Shown: positions 11,307-22,773 of the stretch, in pieces
How positions within the stretch are numbered: the first letter of the stretch is position 1
How the letters are laid out: each line of letters begins with the position of its first letter
Assembly: GCA_963205115.1 (NCBI GenBank)
Contig: CAUJHV010000006.1
Coordinates: 186,001 to 250,000 of the forward strand
Length of the DNA stretch: 64,000 nt
DNA from: Pseudomonadota bacterium
Lineage (GTDB): Bacteria > Pseudomonadota > Gammaproteobacteria > Burkholderiales > Burkholderiaceae_C
Direction of reading: 5' to 3'
Notes under the pieces: generated by a model
Database searches by the model: none
What the model saw: only the letters and a program-made list of their open reading frames with translations
Told to the model about the DNA's origin: nothing
Made by a program: the position numbers and the translations under genes

Positions 11307-12767
11307 ATGACGTCCGGCGCCACGAGTAACGACACATTGACGAGTTCCGAGGGGGACGACGACGCGAAAACCGCCGTCGTCTCCCTGTACCAGTCCGCGA
11401 AGAAGATCTATCCGCGGGCCGTCAGTGGCTGGTTCATCAAGTGGCGTTGGGCGCTGGTCTTCCTGACGCAGCTCGTCTTCTACGGGCTGCCCTGGCTGAT
11501 CTGGGGCGATCGGCAGGCGGTGCTCTTCGACCTCGCCTCGCGACGCTTCTACATCTTCGGCCTGGTCCTGTACCCGCAGGACTTCATCTACCTCACCGCC
11601 ATCCTGATCATCAGCGCGTACGCGCTGTTCCTGTTCACGGCGGTAGCTGGGCGCCTGTGGTGCGGCTATGCCTGCCCGCAGACGGTCTACACCGAGATCT
11701 TCATGTGGGTCGAGCGCCGCTTCGAAGGCGATCGCAACGCCCGCATCAAGCTCGACGCGCAGCCCTGGACCTGGGACAAGCTCTGGCGCAAGTGCGGCAA
11801 GCAGGTCGTATGGATTGCCATCGGCCTGTGGACCGGCTTCACGCTGGTCGGCTACTTCACGCCCATCCGCACGCTCTGGGGCGAAGCCTTCACGCTGGAC
11901 TTCGGACCCTGGGAATGGTTCTGGGTGCTGTTCTACGGCTTTGCCACCTACGGCAATGCCGGGTGGATGCGCGAACAGGTGTGCAAGTACATGTGCCCCT
12001 ACGCGCGCTTCCAGAGCGCGATGTTCGACAAGGACACGCTGATCATCAGCTACGACACCGGTCGTGGCGAGCCGCGCGGCTCACGTGGACGCAAGGCGGA
12101 TTACAAGAAGCTGGGCCTGGGCGAGTGCATCGATTGCGAGCTGTGCGTGCAGGTCTGTCCCACTGGCATCGACATCCGCAAGGGCCTGCAGTACGAGTGC
12201 ATCGGCTGCGCGGCCTGCATCGATGTCTGCAACGGTGTGATGGACAAGATGGGCTACCCGCGCGGCCTGGTGCGTTACGCCACCCAGAACAGCCTGAAGA
12301 ACGGCTGGAGCTCGGCAGAAATGTGGCGCCGTGTGCGCCGGCCGCGTGTGCTCGTCTACACCGGGATCCTCCTCTTGATCATCACGGCGCTGGTGACGAG
12401 TATCTCGATACGGGCCCCTTTCCGCGTCGACGTGGTGCGCGACCGCGGGACGCTGGCGCGGATCGCCGAAGAAGGCCGCATCGAAAACATCTATCGCCTG
12501 CAGATCATGAATGCCACCGAGGCACGCCAGCGGTACCAGCTCACGGTGGGCGGGCTACAGGACGCGCGTATCGTTGGCGCCGCCGAAGTGGACATCGGTC
12601 CGGCCGAGGCGCGGTGGGTGCCGCTGGCGGTTCAGATCACGCCGGAAGTGGCATCGGCGCGCGGCCCCGGCGCCCATGTGCTGGAGTTCCGCATCACCCG
12701 CAGCGCACATGATGGCAACCGCGATGCCGTCGCGGTCGAGAAATCAACCTTCATCATTCCGAGGTAA
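11307..12767 (+). CDS. ccoG: cytochrome c oxidase accessory protein CcoG
   Basis: A 486-residue membrane protein with about five membrane helices, the motif LWCGYACPQTVYTEIFMWVE in the membrane part, and a cytoplasmic 2[4Fe-4S] ferredoxin domain (CIDCELCVQVCP and CIGCAACIDVC). A C-terminal immunoglobulin-like periplasmic domain follows the last helix at about residue 365. CcoG (FixG/RdxA) acts in copper reduction and delivery during cbb3 assembly. It lies 19 bp after ccoP in the same operon. Confidence 0.94.
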   Translation: MTSGATSNDTLTSSEGDDDAKTAVVSLYQSAKKIYPRAVSGWFIKWRWALVFLTQLVFYGLPWLIWGDRQAVLFDLASRRFYIFGLVLYPQDFIYLTAILIISAYALFLFTAVAGRLWCGYACPQTVYTEIFMWVERRFEGDRNARIKLDAQPWTWDKLWRKCGKQVVWIAIGLWTGFTLVGYFTPIRTLWGEAFTLDFGPWEWFWVLFYGFATYGNAGWMREQVCKYMCPYARFQSAMFDKDTLIISYDTGRGEPRGSRGRKADYKKLGLGECIDCELCVQVCPTGIDIRKGLQYECIGCAACIDVCNGVMDKMGYPRGLVRYATQNSLKNGWSSAEMWRRVRRPRVLVYTGILLLIITALVTSISIRAPFRVDVVRDRGTLARIAEEGRIENIYRLQIMNATEARQRYQLTVGGLQDARIVGAAEVDIGPAEARWVPLAVQITPEVASARGPGAHVLEFRITRSAHDGNRDAVAVEKSTFIIPR

Positions 12768-12769
12768 AC

Positions 12770-13006
12770 ATGGCCCATCCCCGCAACCGTTCCGATGATG
12801 GCCCGCGACTGCCCTGGTGGCGTGTGCCGATGGTCTGGCTGGTCATTGGCGGCCCGGCCGCCGTGGTCGTGGCGGGCATCGTCACTGCCGTGATCGCCGT
12901 GCGTGGCGCCGATCCGGTCATCGGCTCGGAGCCGGACGCCAAGTTCTCCGAGCGCCCGGCTGTGCAGGGTCGCAATCACGCTGCGACGCCGCAAGAGAGG
13001 CCCTGA
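12770..13006 (+). CDS. ccoH: short FixH/CcoH-like membrane protein
   Basis: A 78-residue protein with one membrane helix (about residues 18-43) preceded by PWWRVPMVWLVIGGP and followed by a DPV motif. Both are typical of the short FixH/CcoH-like proteins that follow ccoG in Burkholderiales. Full-length CcoH is about 160 residues, so this is a short form lacking most of the periplasmic domain. It begins two bases after the ccoG stop. The role in oxidase assembly is inferred from family and position. Confidence 0.7.
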   Translation: MAHPRNRSDDGPRLPWWRVPMVWLVIGGPAAVVVAGIVTAVIAVRGADPVIGSEPDAKFSERPAVQGRNHAATPQERP

Positions 13007-13011
13007 ACCCC

Positions 13012-13281
13012 ATGGCCGGACGCCTGGGCAAAGTCGAGCGGGTGCTGCTGGTGTTGTGGCCTGCCTTCGTCATGGCCGGGGTTCTCGAAGCGTTGGTCTT
13101 CGCCGTCGTCGATCCGGAGTCCCTGACCTGGTTCGGCGGGCCGCCCGTGGAACTCTCGCGCCAGGCCGTCTATACGATCAGCTTCCTGATCTTCTGGGCG
13201 GTCATTTCGGCGGCCGGCGGCGTGAGTGCCGTGCTGGCGGGCCACCAGGACGTGGGCTCGGCCGGCGCGGAGCCGGGCTAG
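13012..13281 (+). CDS. small two-helix membrane protein at end of cco operon
   Basis: An 89-residue protein with two predicted membrane segments (about 10-32 and 52-76). I do not recognise a named family. It starts 5 bp after the ccoH-like gene and ends about 36 bp before the convergent fnr gene, so it is the last gene of the cco operon. Small proteins in this place may be assembly or stability factors, but nothing in the sequence proves this. Confidence 0.75.
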   Translation: MAGRLGKVERVLLVLWPAFVMAGVLEALVFAVVDPESLTWFGGPPVELSRQAVYTISFLIFWAVISAAGGVSAVLAGHQDVGSAGAEPG

Positions 13282-13317
13282 AGCATGGCGCGGCGGGCGA
13301 GAGCCCGCGCAGGGCGA

Positions 13318-14088
13318 TCAGCAGGTGGCGCTGTTGACCAGACGCTTGAGCGCATCCTGCTCGAGGATGCGGATCTGGCGCTGCTTGACCTCGAGGATGC
13401 CCTCGTCCTGGAATTTCGAGAACGTGCGGCTGACGGTCTCGAGCTTCAGGCCCAGGTAGCTGCCGATCTCTTCGCGGGTCATGCGCAGAATCACGGCGCT
13501 CTGCGAGTAACCCCGCATGTGCAGCCGCTGGGTGAGATTCAGCAGAAACGCCGCGAGGCGTTCTTCGGCGCGCATGCTGCCCAGCAGCAGCATCACACCA
13601 TGGTCGCGAACAATCTCGCGGCTCATGATCTTGTGGAACACACGCTGCAGATCGGTGATCTCATGGGAGAGATGTTCGAGCTGCTGGTAGTGAATGACAC
13701 AGACGGTCGAATCTTCCAGCGCCACGGCGTCGCAGGTGTGGCGGTCGGTGCCGATGCCGTCCAGCCCGAGCAATTCGCCGGACATCTGGAAGCCGGTGAC
13801 TTGGTCGCGGCCGTCTTCAGACGACACGCAGGTCTTGAAGAACCCGGTGCGCACGGCGAACAGGCTCAGGAAGTTGTCCCCTGCTCGGAACAGGGTCTCT
13901 CCGCGCGGGACGGTGCGCCGCGTGGCGATGAGCGTGTCCAGGCGCTCCAGCTGATCGTTGGACATGCCCACAGGCAGGCACAACTCGCGCAGATTGCACG
14001 TCGAGCATGCGGCCTTGAGGGGTTCGAGTCGCAGCGTTGGGCTCACGGCGGTATCGAGGGCTGGCGTCGGGGGCACTGTTTGAGTCAT
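13318..14088 (-). CDS. fnr: FNR-type oxygen-sensing transcription regulator
   Basis: A 256-residue Crp/Fnr protein. N-terminal Cys 28, 31 and 37 (CSTCNLRELC) plus Cys 130 (DSTVC) match the four [4Fe-4S] ligands of FNR. An effector domain, a dimerisation helix with the AEERLAAFLLNL motif, and an HTH with LKLETVSRTFSKFQ follow; the recognition helix has the E-x-x-S-R pattern that reads the FNR box. ATG at 14088 gives the normal N-terminus; an upstream in-frame extension lacks domain content. It converges with the cco operon and diverges from hemN, and is a likely regulator of both, though no clear FNR box was seen. Confidence 0.93.
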   Translation of the reverse strand: MTQTVPPTPALDTAVSPTLRLEPLKAACSTCNLRELCLPVGMSNDQLERLDTLIATRRTVPRGETLFRAGDNFLSLFAVRTGFFKTCVSSEDGRDQVTGFQMSGELLGLDGIGTDRHTCDAVALEDSTVCVIHYQQLEHLSHEITDLQRVFHKIMSREIVRDHGVMLLLGSMRAEERLAAFLLNLTQRLHMRGYSQSAVILRMTREEIGSYLGLKLETVSRTFSKFQDEGILEVKQRQIRILEQDALKRLVNSATC

Positions 14089-14197
14089 GTTTGATCGGCG
14101 CCGTATCCGATGGACCAGAGCCTTGCGCCACGTCAACGACATCCGTGGGTCGCAAGGCACAGTGTACGCCCATGTCACCACTTGACCGGGACCGGCC

Positions 14198-15580
14198 ATG
14201 GTAATTCCCGAAAGCTTGCTGCGCCGGCTCGATGTACCGGGGCCTCGCTACACGTCTTATCCGACGGCGGATCGATTCGTCGAAGCCTTCGGGCCGGAGG
14301 ATTACCGTCAGGCCCTGCGTGAGCGCGTCAACGGCGTGCGCGTGGGCGGTCCGGCGCCGCTGTCGGTGTACGTCCACGTGCCGTTCTGCGAATCGGTCTG
14401 TTATTACTGCGCCTGCAACAAGATCGTCACCCGCCACCACGAGCGCGCCACCGAGTACCTGCATGCGCTGGAAACCGAGATCGATCTGCACCTGGCCGAG
14501 CTCGGCACCGGCCAGCCGGTCTCGCAGCTGCACTTCGGCGGCGGCACGCCCACCTACCTGAGCAACGAAGAGCTCGAGCGTCTGATGGGCGCCTTGCGCC
14601 GCGCGTTCAAGCTGACGCCCAGCGCCGAGGTGTCCATCGAGGTCGATCCGCGGACGGCGGACCCGCAGCGGCTGGCCATCCTTCAACAGCTGGGATTTAA
14701 CCGCCTGAGCTTCGGTGTGCAGGATTTCGATCCCGATGTCCAGAAGGCCGTGCACCGCATCCAGCCCTACGAGTCCGTTCGCGACCTGGTCCACGCGGCA
14801 CGCGCGCTGGGCTTCGAGTCGATCAATGCCGACCTGATCTACGGGCTGCCGCTGCAGACCGCGGCCTCATTCGAGCGCACGGTGTCGCAGACGGCCGCTT
14901 TGCGCCCGGATCGCATCGCGCTGTATGCCTATGCGCACCTGCCCGAGCGCTTCAAGCCGCAACGCCGTATCGACGGCGCGCAGCTGCCTTCGGGTGAAAC
15001 GCGCCTGCGCATGCTCAGCGGCGCCCTGAGCGGCTTCCTGGGGCACGGTTATACGTACGTCGGCATGGACCACTTCGCGCTCCCCACGGATGCGCTGGCC
15101 GTGGCCAAGCGCCAAGGCCGGTTGCACCGCAATTTCCAGGGTTACAGCACGCAGCCTGACTGTGATCTCGTGGCACTGGGTGTGTCGGCGATCGGCCGCA
15201 TGGGATCGACCTACAGCCAGAACGCCAAGACACTTCCCGAGTACTACGACTCCATCCACCAGCGCCGCTTCCCGACCGTGCGCGGCCTGGCGGCCACGCG
15301 CGACGACCTCGTGCGCCGCGCCGTGATCATGGCCATCATGTGCCAGGGCCGCGTCGAGTTCGAGAGCATCGAGCTGGCCCACCTCATCCGCATGCGCGAG
15401 TACTTTGCGTCTGAACTCGACCGGCTGGCCCCGATGGTGGGTGAAGGCTTGATCGAGATCGACGACCACTCCATCCAGGTGACGGCTCTGGGCTGGTATT
15501 TCGTCCGCGGCGTGGCGATGGTGTTCGATCGCTACATCCATGCCGACCAGAGCCGGGCGCGTTTTTCGCGCATCATCTGA
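14198..15580 (+). CDS. hemN: oxygen-independent coproporphyrinogen III oxidase (HemN)
   Basis: A 460-residue radical-SAM enzyme. The cluster-binding motif is CESVCYYC (Cys 64, 68 and 71) followed by AC, as in true HemN rather than HemW. The glycine-rich GGGTPTYLS SAM-binding motif and a C-terminal HemN domain are present, and the length matches the family. It turns coproporphyrinogen III into protoporphyrinogen IX without oxygen, supplying heme for the adjacent cbb3 oxidase under low oxygen. It is divergent from fnr with a 109-bp shared upstream region. Confidence 0.95.
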   Translation: MVIPESLLRRLDVPGPRYTSYPTADRFVEAFGPEDYRQALRERVNGVRVGGPAPLSVYVHVPFCESVCYYCACNKIVTRHHERATEYLHALETEIDLHLAELGTGQPVSQLHFGGGTPTYLSNEELERLMGALRRAFKLTPSAEVSIEVDPRTADPQRLAILQQLGFNRLSFGVQDFDPDVQKAVHRIQPYESVRDLVHAARALGFESINADLIYGLPLQTAASFERTVSQTAALRPDRIALYAYAHLPERFKPQRRIDGAQLPSGETRLRMLSGALSGFLGHGYTYVGMDHFALPTDALAVAKRQGRLHRNFQGYSTQPDCDLVALGVSAIGRMGSTYSQNAKTLPEYYDSIHQRRFPTVRGLAATRDDLVRRAVIMAIMCQGRVEFESIELAHLIRMREYFASELDRLAPMVGEGLIEIDDHSIQVTALGWYFVRGVAMVFDRYIHADQSRARFSRII

Positions 15581-15619
15581 GTGCAGGGCCCGTTGACGCC
15601 GGACCGCAGACAATAGCGC

Positions 15620-16312
15620 ATGGATCTGGCTCTGGTCATCGCCGCCTTCACCTTGGGGTTGGCGGGCATGCCGCACTGCGCGGCCATGTGCGGCGCACCC
15701 TGCGCGGCATTGACAGGGCAGGGCGGTTCCGGTGCGCGTACGGCGAGCCTGGGCTTTCATCTGGCGCGCCTGACCGGTTATGCCGCTGCGGGCGGTCTGG
15801 CCGCCGGTGGCGTGGGCGTGCTGGCGATGACCGGCTCGGCGGCCCCGTTGCTGCGCCCGGTGTGGACCTTGCTGCACATGGCGGCGCTGGCCCTGGGCCT
15901 GTGGCTGCTGCTGACCGGGCGTCAACCAGCCTTCATGACCCGCATCGGCCGGCGCAGCCGGCCCGGGGCACCGGCCGTGGCCGGTGGCTGGCAGACGGTG
16001 GCGACACCCTGGACGGCCGTGGCGGCAGGTTCTGCCTGGGCGGCCTGGCCATGCGGGCTGCTGCAATCGGCACTGGTGGTGGCTGCGCTGGGCAACACGC
16101 CGGCAGCCGGTGCGGCCGCGATGGCCGCCTTTGCGCTGGCCTCGGCGGCAGGCTTGCAGGCCACGCCGTATCTGGCCCGGATCCTGGCTGACAAGGGCTC
16201 CAGCGTCACGACCTGGGCGGTGCGCCTGGCCGGCCTGGCGCTGGCCATGGGCGCCGGCTGGGCGCTGGGGCACGATTTGTGGGTTCGCGTGGTCGCGTAC
16301 TGCACGACCTGA
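15620..16312 (+). CDS. TauE/SafE-like (UreH/DsbD-type) six-helix membrane protein
   Basis: A 230-residue polytopic membrane protein with about six helices. The first helix carries GMPHCAAMCG, the Cys-containing motif of the sulfite-exporter TauE/SafE, UreH-like family often found beside cbb3 oxidase genes. The family has been linked to copper or heme delivery for the oxidase, but the exact substrate is uncertain. It follows hemN by about 40 bp and is probably cotranscribed with it. Confidence 0.85.
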   Translation: MDLALVIAAFTLGLAGMPHCAAMCGAPCAALTGQGGSGARTASLGFHLARLTGYAAAGGLAAGGVGVLAMTGSAAPLLRPVWTLLHMAALALGLWLLLTGRQPAFMTRIGRRSRPGAPAVAGGWQTVATPWTAVAAGSAWAAWPCGLLQSALVVAALGNTPAAGAAAMAAFALASAAGLQATPYLARILADKGSSVTTWAVRLAGLALAMGAGWALGHDLWVRVVAYCTT

Positions 16313-16380
16313 AGCACGCCGTCAAGCACGGCCGGCTACGTGCCCTGGGCCCATCGGCCCCAGCCAGCCTGCAGCGACAA

Positions 16381-16405
16381 GAAAAAAGCCCGGCGATGCC
16401 GGGCT
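16381..16405 (-). terminator. Rho-independent terminator for the small Ala/Lys-rich gene
   Basis: An 8-bp stem (16387-16394 with 16398-16405; AGCCCGGC and GCCGGGCT) around a GAT loop is flanked on its left by six A residues, which give a U run in the minus-strand transcript. It lies about 57 bp past the stop of the gene at 16462-16668. A second hairpin at 16432-16450 (GCCCGGAA with TTCCGGGC) stands between them without a U run. Confidence 0.8.
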
Positions 16406-16461
16406 CTCTCGTCACGTCGAACCGTTGCCGTGCCCGGAATTTTTCCGGGCTGGCAGGCTCA

Positions 16462-16668
16462 TTACTTCTTGGCTTCTTCCTTCTTGGCGGCCGGCTTGGC
16501 TTCTTCCTTCTTCGCGGCGGGCTTGGCTTCGGCCTTGGCGTCAGCCTTGGCGCCGGAGGCGGCAGCGGCGGGCTTGGCGGCAGCGGCAGGAGCAGCCTTC
16601 TTGTCGTCGGCGGCGAAGGCGCCGGAAGTGAAGGCGACGGCGATCAGGGCGGCCAGGATCTTGCTCAT
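16462..16668 (-). CDS. small exported Ala/Lys-rich repeat protein
   Basis: A 68-residue protein with a clear signal peptide (MSKILAALIAVAFTSGAFA, cleavage after AFA). The mature ~49-residue part is almost entirely Ala, Lys, Glu and Pro, with a repeated EAKPAAKKE unit. AAAGG stands 10 bases before the ATG, and a good terminator follows. The low-complexity charged composition recalls acid-shock or histone-tail-like proteins, but no homology can be claimed. It is probably periplasmic and disordered. A perfect 12-bp palindrome lies about 30 bp upstream. Confidence 0.75.
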   Translation of the reverse strand: MSKILAALIAVAFTSGAFAADDKKAAPAAAAKPAAAASGAKADAKAEAKPAAKKEEAKPAAKKEEAKK

Positions 16669-16983
16669 TTTTTGGGAACCTTTCTGTCGAATAGTCTTGA
16701 ACGTTCAATGATTGCCGCGACAGCGGCGCTCCCGAAACGCCGGTACCCGCCAGGCGGTTGACAGTGATTTGCGCTTCGCCTCGATGGGTATGGACGGCGG
16801 CCGCCCGGGTGCGTGTCGCCCGTGGGTTTTCACTGATCGCACGCAGCGATTCAATAACCGCAGCCACCAGTCAGGCCACCGTCAATAATCGACCGAAAAT
16901 CGTCCGGTTGAGCCAGGGTATCCACAAGATGCCTGCCACCGTTGATACGCCTGCTTGCCAGGCACACACCAGGAGACCGTCGC
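16669..16983. other. 315-bp intergenic region between divergent genes
   Basis: This gap separates the small exported protein gene (leftward) from icd (rightward), so it must hold two promoters. It contains the palindrome at 16697-16708 and a TTGACA at 16758-16763 on the plus strand. The matching -10 region is poor. No other gene is evident. Confidence 0.5.
16697..16708. promoter_or_regulatory. perfect palindrome upstream of the Ala/Lys-rich gene
   Basis: TTGAACGTTCAA is a perfect 12-bp dyad, 29-40 bp upstream of the ATG of the small exported protein. The position is right for an operator overlapping its promoter. No regulator can be named from the sequence. Confidence 0.4.
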
Positions 16984-19224
<2,241 letters not shown>

Positions 19225-19235
19225 TCGATCGATCC

Positions 19236-19259
19236 GGCCGGCGGTGCAACCCGCCGGCC
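19236..19259. terminator. GC-rich hairpin between convergent icd and kinase genes
   Basis: A 9-bp perfect stem (19236-19244 GGCCGGCGG with 19251-19259 CCGCCGGCC) around a 6-base loop sits in the 51-bp gap between two convergent stops. It can form in both transcripts. There is no U run, so termination may be partial. Confidence 0.5.
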
Positions 19260-19275
19260 GCCGACGCCTGCTGAG

Positions 19276-22200
19276 TCAAGAAGCGGCGAGTGCCGTGTCC
19301 GTCTCAGCGGCGGGCGCGCCCGATCGGGGCAGGGCGGCCAGTGCGCCCTGGATGTGCTCGAGGGCCAGATCGAGATCCAATGGCTTGCACAGGTAGCCGA
19401 CGAATCCCGCATCCCGTGCCCGCTGGATGTCGGCCGGCTTGGCGTCGGCGCTGACCGCGATCACCGGGATGTGTGCGGTGGCCGGATGCCCGCGCAGACG
19501 CTCGAGCACCTGGTAGCCATTCATGCCGGGCATGTGGATGTCCAGCAGCACCAGGTCGGGCTGACCATCGCGCGCCAGTTCCAGGCCCGCCTTGGGCCCG
19601 CTGGCGGAGACCATTTCCAGGCCCTTCAGCTCGGCCACGAGAACCTGCATCAACATGACGTTGACGGCACTGTCGTCGATGTAGAGCAGCTTGTAGCCGG
19701 TCCACCGCGGCGGCGCCTGCGCCACGTGCGACGGCGCCGGCACTCCGGGCCGCTGGGCTTCACCTGCGGCCTGCGTCGCGGCCGCCTCGCGGGAGGACGC
19801 ACCGTCGGCTGGGTGAGGGCCCGGCGGCGCCAGCAGGTCCTGCCTGTCATCGCCGATCGTGCCGGCCGCACTGCCCACGATGCCATGCGGCAGGCGAACC
19901 CAGAACCGGCTGCCCGAGCCGGGCGCGCTGGACACGCCGATCTCCCCGCCCATCGCCGATACCAGCTGGCGTGACAGCGCCAGGCCGATGCCCGATCCTT
20001 CCGTGGCCGAGTGTTCGGCGCCCAGGCGTTCGAACGGCGTGAACAGCCGCGCGCAGTCTTCGGCGCTGATGCCGGCGCCCGAGTCGCTGACGCTGATCTC
20101 CACGAAGTCCGGTTCGGATTTCGCCGAGATGGTCACCCAGCCGCCGGGCAGGTTGTACTTGATGGCGTTGCTGATGAGGTTGATCAGCACCTGCTTGAGC
20201 CGCTTGCGGTCCGCCTGGACGATGATGCTCCCGGCGCCCGCAGCAAATCCGTCCGTCAGCGCGACCGACACCCCGCGCTCGTTCGCCAGCGCGCCGGTCA
20301 TCCCCGCACACTCGTGTACGAGCGAAGCCAGCGGAACCGCCGCGTGTTCAAGGGCCAGATGGCCGGATTCGATGCGGCCGATGTCGATCGTCTCGTTGAT
20401 CAGATCCAGCAAGTGCGCCGCGCCGTGGACGATCTGTCGCGTCCAGGTCGTCTGCTGGCGGCTCAACGGGTGTTTGACGTCACGCAGCAGCAGTTGCGAG
20501 AAGCCGGCGATAGCGTTCATCGGCGTGCGCAACTCATGCGACAGATGGGACAGGAAATCGGATTTCGCACGGTTGGCGCGCTCGGCCTGGTCGCGGGCCA
20601 TCGCCAGCTCGCTCTCGATCTGCTTGCGGGCCGTGATGTCCACGCCGAAGGCGTAGACGGACGGCGCGCCGGAAATCGGATCGACGCCGTGCGCCAGGGT
20701 GATCTGCGTCTCTGTGGTCCTCGCACCGCTGCCGACCGGGCCCTCGAAGACGACGACATCCCCGGCCAGCGCGCGCGTGGCTTGCTGGGTGCGCTGTTCA
20801 TTCCAGGGCACGCCTCGGATCTCGCCGATGCGCCGCCCGATCATGACCGAAGGTGTCGTCTCCAGCAGCTGGGCCAGGCGCGGGCTGGCATAGGTGACGC
20901 GCATGTGGCCGTCCAGGCGCGCGATGAAACCCGGGAAGGCCGCCAGCAGCGCCTGCTGCTCCTGGTCGCGGTTGTGCAGCAGCGCCAGGGCGCGTTCCTC
21001 GGTCGTGACATCCCGGAAGCTCCAGACCCGCAGCTGGTGCGTGCCGACCTGCGCGGGCTCGCAGCGACGCGCCAGCACCCGCCCATCCCGCAGCCGGATG
21101 CGGCTTTCGTCCGCCCGGTTTGTCGCCACGATCTCGGCCACGCGGCGGGCCTCGGCGGCCGCATCGCTGAACATCGGCATGCACGCCGCCATGATGTCCG
21201 CCGGCGTCAAGGTGGCACCCTTTTCCAGCGGGATGTTCCACATGCGCAGCATCTGGTCGTTCACGAATCGCACCGGCTGGTCCGGGCGCGTGGCATCCGA
21301 CGCGAAGATGCCGTCGCCGGTGGCGTTCAGCGTGTGCCGCAGGTATTCGGCGCTGGCCTCCATGGCTTCGCGCGTCATTTCCTGATCGGTCACGTCGCGG
21401 GTGATCATGATGACGCAGCGCATGCCGCTCAGCGGATCGCGGAACGGGTGGTAGCGCGTCTCGACACTGAGCGTGCCGCGATCCGGCGTCTGGATCGGAA
21501 TGCGCAGCGTCAGTGCGCGTTGTTCCTCGATGCAGCGTGTCACGGCCTCGGCCCGCTGCGCATTGCGGATGTGGCTCGGCAGCACTTCCGGGCCCGGGCG
21601 ACCGACGGCCGCTTCGCGCGAGACGCCGGTCATGCGGGTCCACGCGTCGTTGACCATCAGGTAGCAGCGCTTCTCGTCGATCACGGAGACCAGGTCCGAC
21701 ATCGCATTGACGGCGGCGGCGTAGGTCAGCAGATCGCGTTCCTGGCGCTTGACATCGCTCAGATCGGTCCACAGGCCGATCGAGCCGATGTGCTCGCCCT
21801 TTTCGTTGCTGATCGGCGTGGCGTTGTTGATGCAGGGCACGCGGGTGCCATCCGGGCGTACCACGTCGACCTGGTAGCTGCCCGCGCTGCCGGTGCGGCG
21901 CTTGGCCAGTTCGGCGTCGAGTACTTCGCGCTCGGCGCCCTTGAAGAAGTCGAATATGCCCTTGCCGCGGACCTCGTCGGCTGGGCGGCCCAGGATTTCG
22001 CACATCGCGTCATTGATCTCCAGCGTCCGGCCTTCGGCATCCACGAACCAGAAGCCTTGCTGGGTGCAGCGCACGAGTTGCTGGAGCAGCGCATGTTTGT
22101 CGGCCAGCGCCCGGCGGGCGTCCTCCGCCTCGCGCGCCAGTCCGGCCGACTGCGCGGTGCGTTCTTCCACCGCCATGCCGGCCCGCACCGACGATTTGGC

Positions 22201-22773
22201 CAGTGCGGCCGAACGCAGTGCGGACAGCACCATGATGCCCGTGAACAGCGTGTAGATGCCGGCCAGGCTCAGTCCACCCTGGTCGAATTGCGGCGGAAGT
22301 GCCAGCGTGATCGCTACCGTGACCGGAACCGAGAACGCGGTCGCAGCCACCAAGTCGAACGAGGCGCTGACCAGCGAGGCACCGACCATGGCCGCGCAGA
22401 TGAAGGCGATCGTCTGCGCGGCATGGCCTTGCTGCAACTCCGGCAGCAGCAGCGGCAGTGCGGCCCAGACCATGCCGTGGCAGCCGAAGGCCACTCGGTC
22501 GAGCAGCAGGCCCTCGGGTCTGCGGCCGAGAAGGCCTCGCCGCCGATGGCGCATCCACACGCCCATGCGCAGGGCCATGACCAGCGCCAGGCAGCCGTAC
22601 CAGGCGACGATCACGCTGGCGGCCAGCGGCTGCCAGATCATGGCGGCGCTGACCAGGCCTGCAACCAGCGACATCACGGCGGATGTCGGCGTCGCCAGCT
22701 GGTGCATGCGAATCCGGCTGGCGCGCAGGGCGCGCGCAAACGGCAGATCGGGGGCCGACTTGCCGATTTTCAT
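19276..22773 (-). CDS. multi-PAS hybrid sensor histidine kinase
   Basis: An 1165-residue membrane kinase. Residues of about 30-190 form an N-terminal membrane region of several helices. Four PAS-like domains follow (about 225-345, 348-465, 475-590, 605-720), then HisKA with LSHLSHELRTPMNA (His 746), HATPase with SDSGAGIS and GSGIGLAL, an Ala/Pro-rich linker, and a C-terminal receiver with Asp 1078 (LVLLDIHMPGMNG) and KPLD. Its ATG overlaps the stop of the upstream kinase as ATGA. It is the last gene of a three-gene signalling operon headed by an HD-GYP protein, so its output may adjust cyclic-di-GMP. Confidence 0.93.
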   Translation of the reverse strand: MKIGKSAPDLPFARALRASRIRMHQLATPTSAVMSLVAGLVSAAMIWQPLAASVIVAWYGCLALVMALRMGVWMRHRRRGLLGRRPEGLLLDRVAFGCHGMVWAALPLLLPELQQGHAAQTIAFICAAMVGASLVSASFDLVAATAFSVPVTVAITLALPPQFDQGGLSLAGIYTLFTGIMVLSALRSAALAKSSVRAGMAVEERTAQSAGLAREAEDARRALADKHALLQQLVRCTQQGFWFVDAEGRTLEINDAMCEILGRPADEVRGKGIFDFFKGAEREVLDAELAKRRTGSAGSYQVDVVRPDGTRVPCINNATPISNEKGEHIGSIGLWTDLSDVKRQERDLLTYAAAVNAMSDLVSVIDEKRCYLMVNDAWTRMTGVSREAAVGRPGPEVLPSHIRNAQRAEAVTRCIEEQRALTLRIPIQTPDRGTLSVETRYHPFRDPLSGMRCVIMITRDVTDQEMTREAMEASAEYLRHTLNATGDGIFASDATRPDQPVRFVNDQMLRMWNIPLEKGATLTPADIMAACMPMFSDAAAEARRVAEIVATNRADESRIRLRDGRVLARRCEPAQVGTHQLRVWSFRDVTTEERALALLHNRDQEQQALLAAFPGFIARLDGHMRVTYASPRLAQLLETTPSVMIGRRIGEIRGVPWNEQRTQQATRALAGDVVVFEGPVGSGARTTETQITLAHGVDPISGAPSVYAFGVDITARKQIESELAMARDQAERANRAKSDFLSHLSHELRTPMNAIAGFSQLLLRDVKHPLSRQQTTWTRQIVHGAAHLLDLINETIDIGRIESGHLALEHAAVPLASLVHECAGMTGALANERGVSVALTDGFAAGAGSIIVQADRKRLKQVLINLISNAIKYNLPGGWVTISAKSEPDFVEISVSDSGAGISAEDCARLFTPFERLGAEHSATEGSGIGLALSRQLVSAMGGEIGVSSAPGSGSRFWVRLPHGIVGSAAGTIGDDRQDLLAPPGPHPADGASSREAAATQAAGEAQRPGVPAPSHVAQAPPRWTGYKLLYIDDSAVNVMLMQVLVAELKGLEMVSASGPKAGLELARDGQPDLVLLDIHMPGMNGYQVLERLRGHPATAHIPVIAVSADAKPADIQRARDAGFVGYLCKPLDLDLALEHIQGALAALPRSGAPAAETDTALAAS

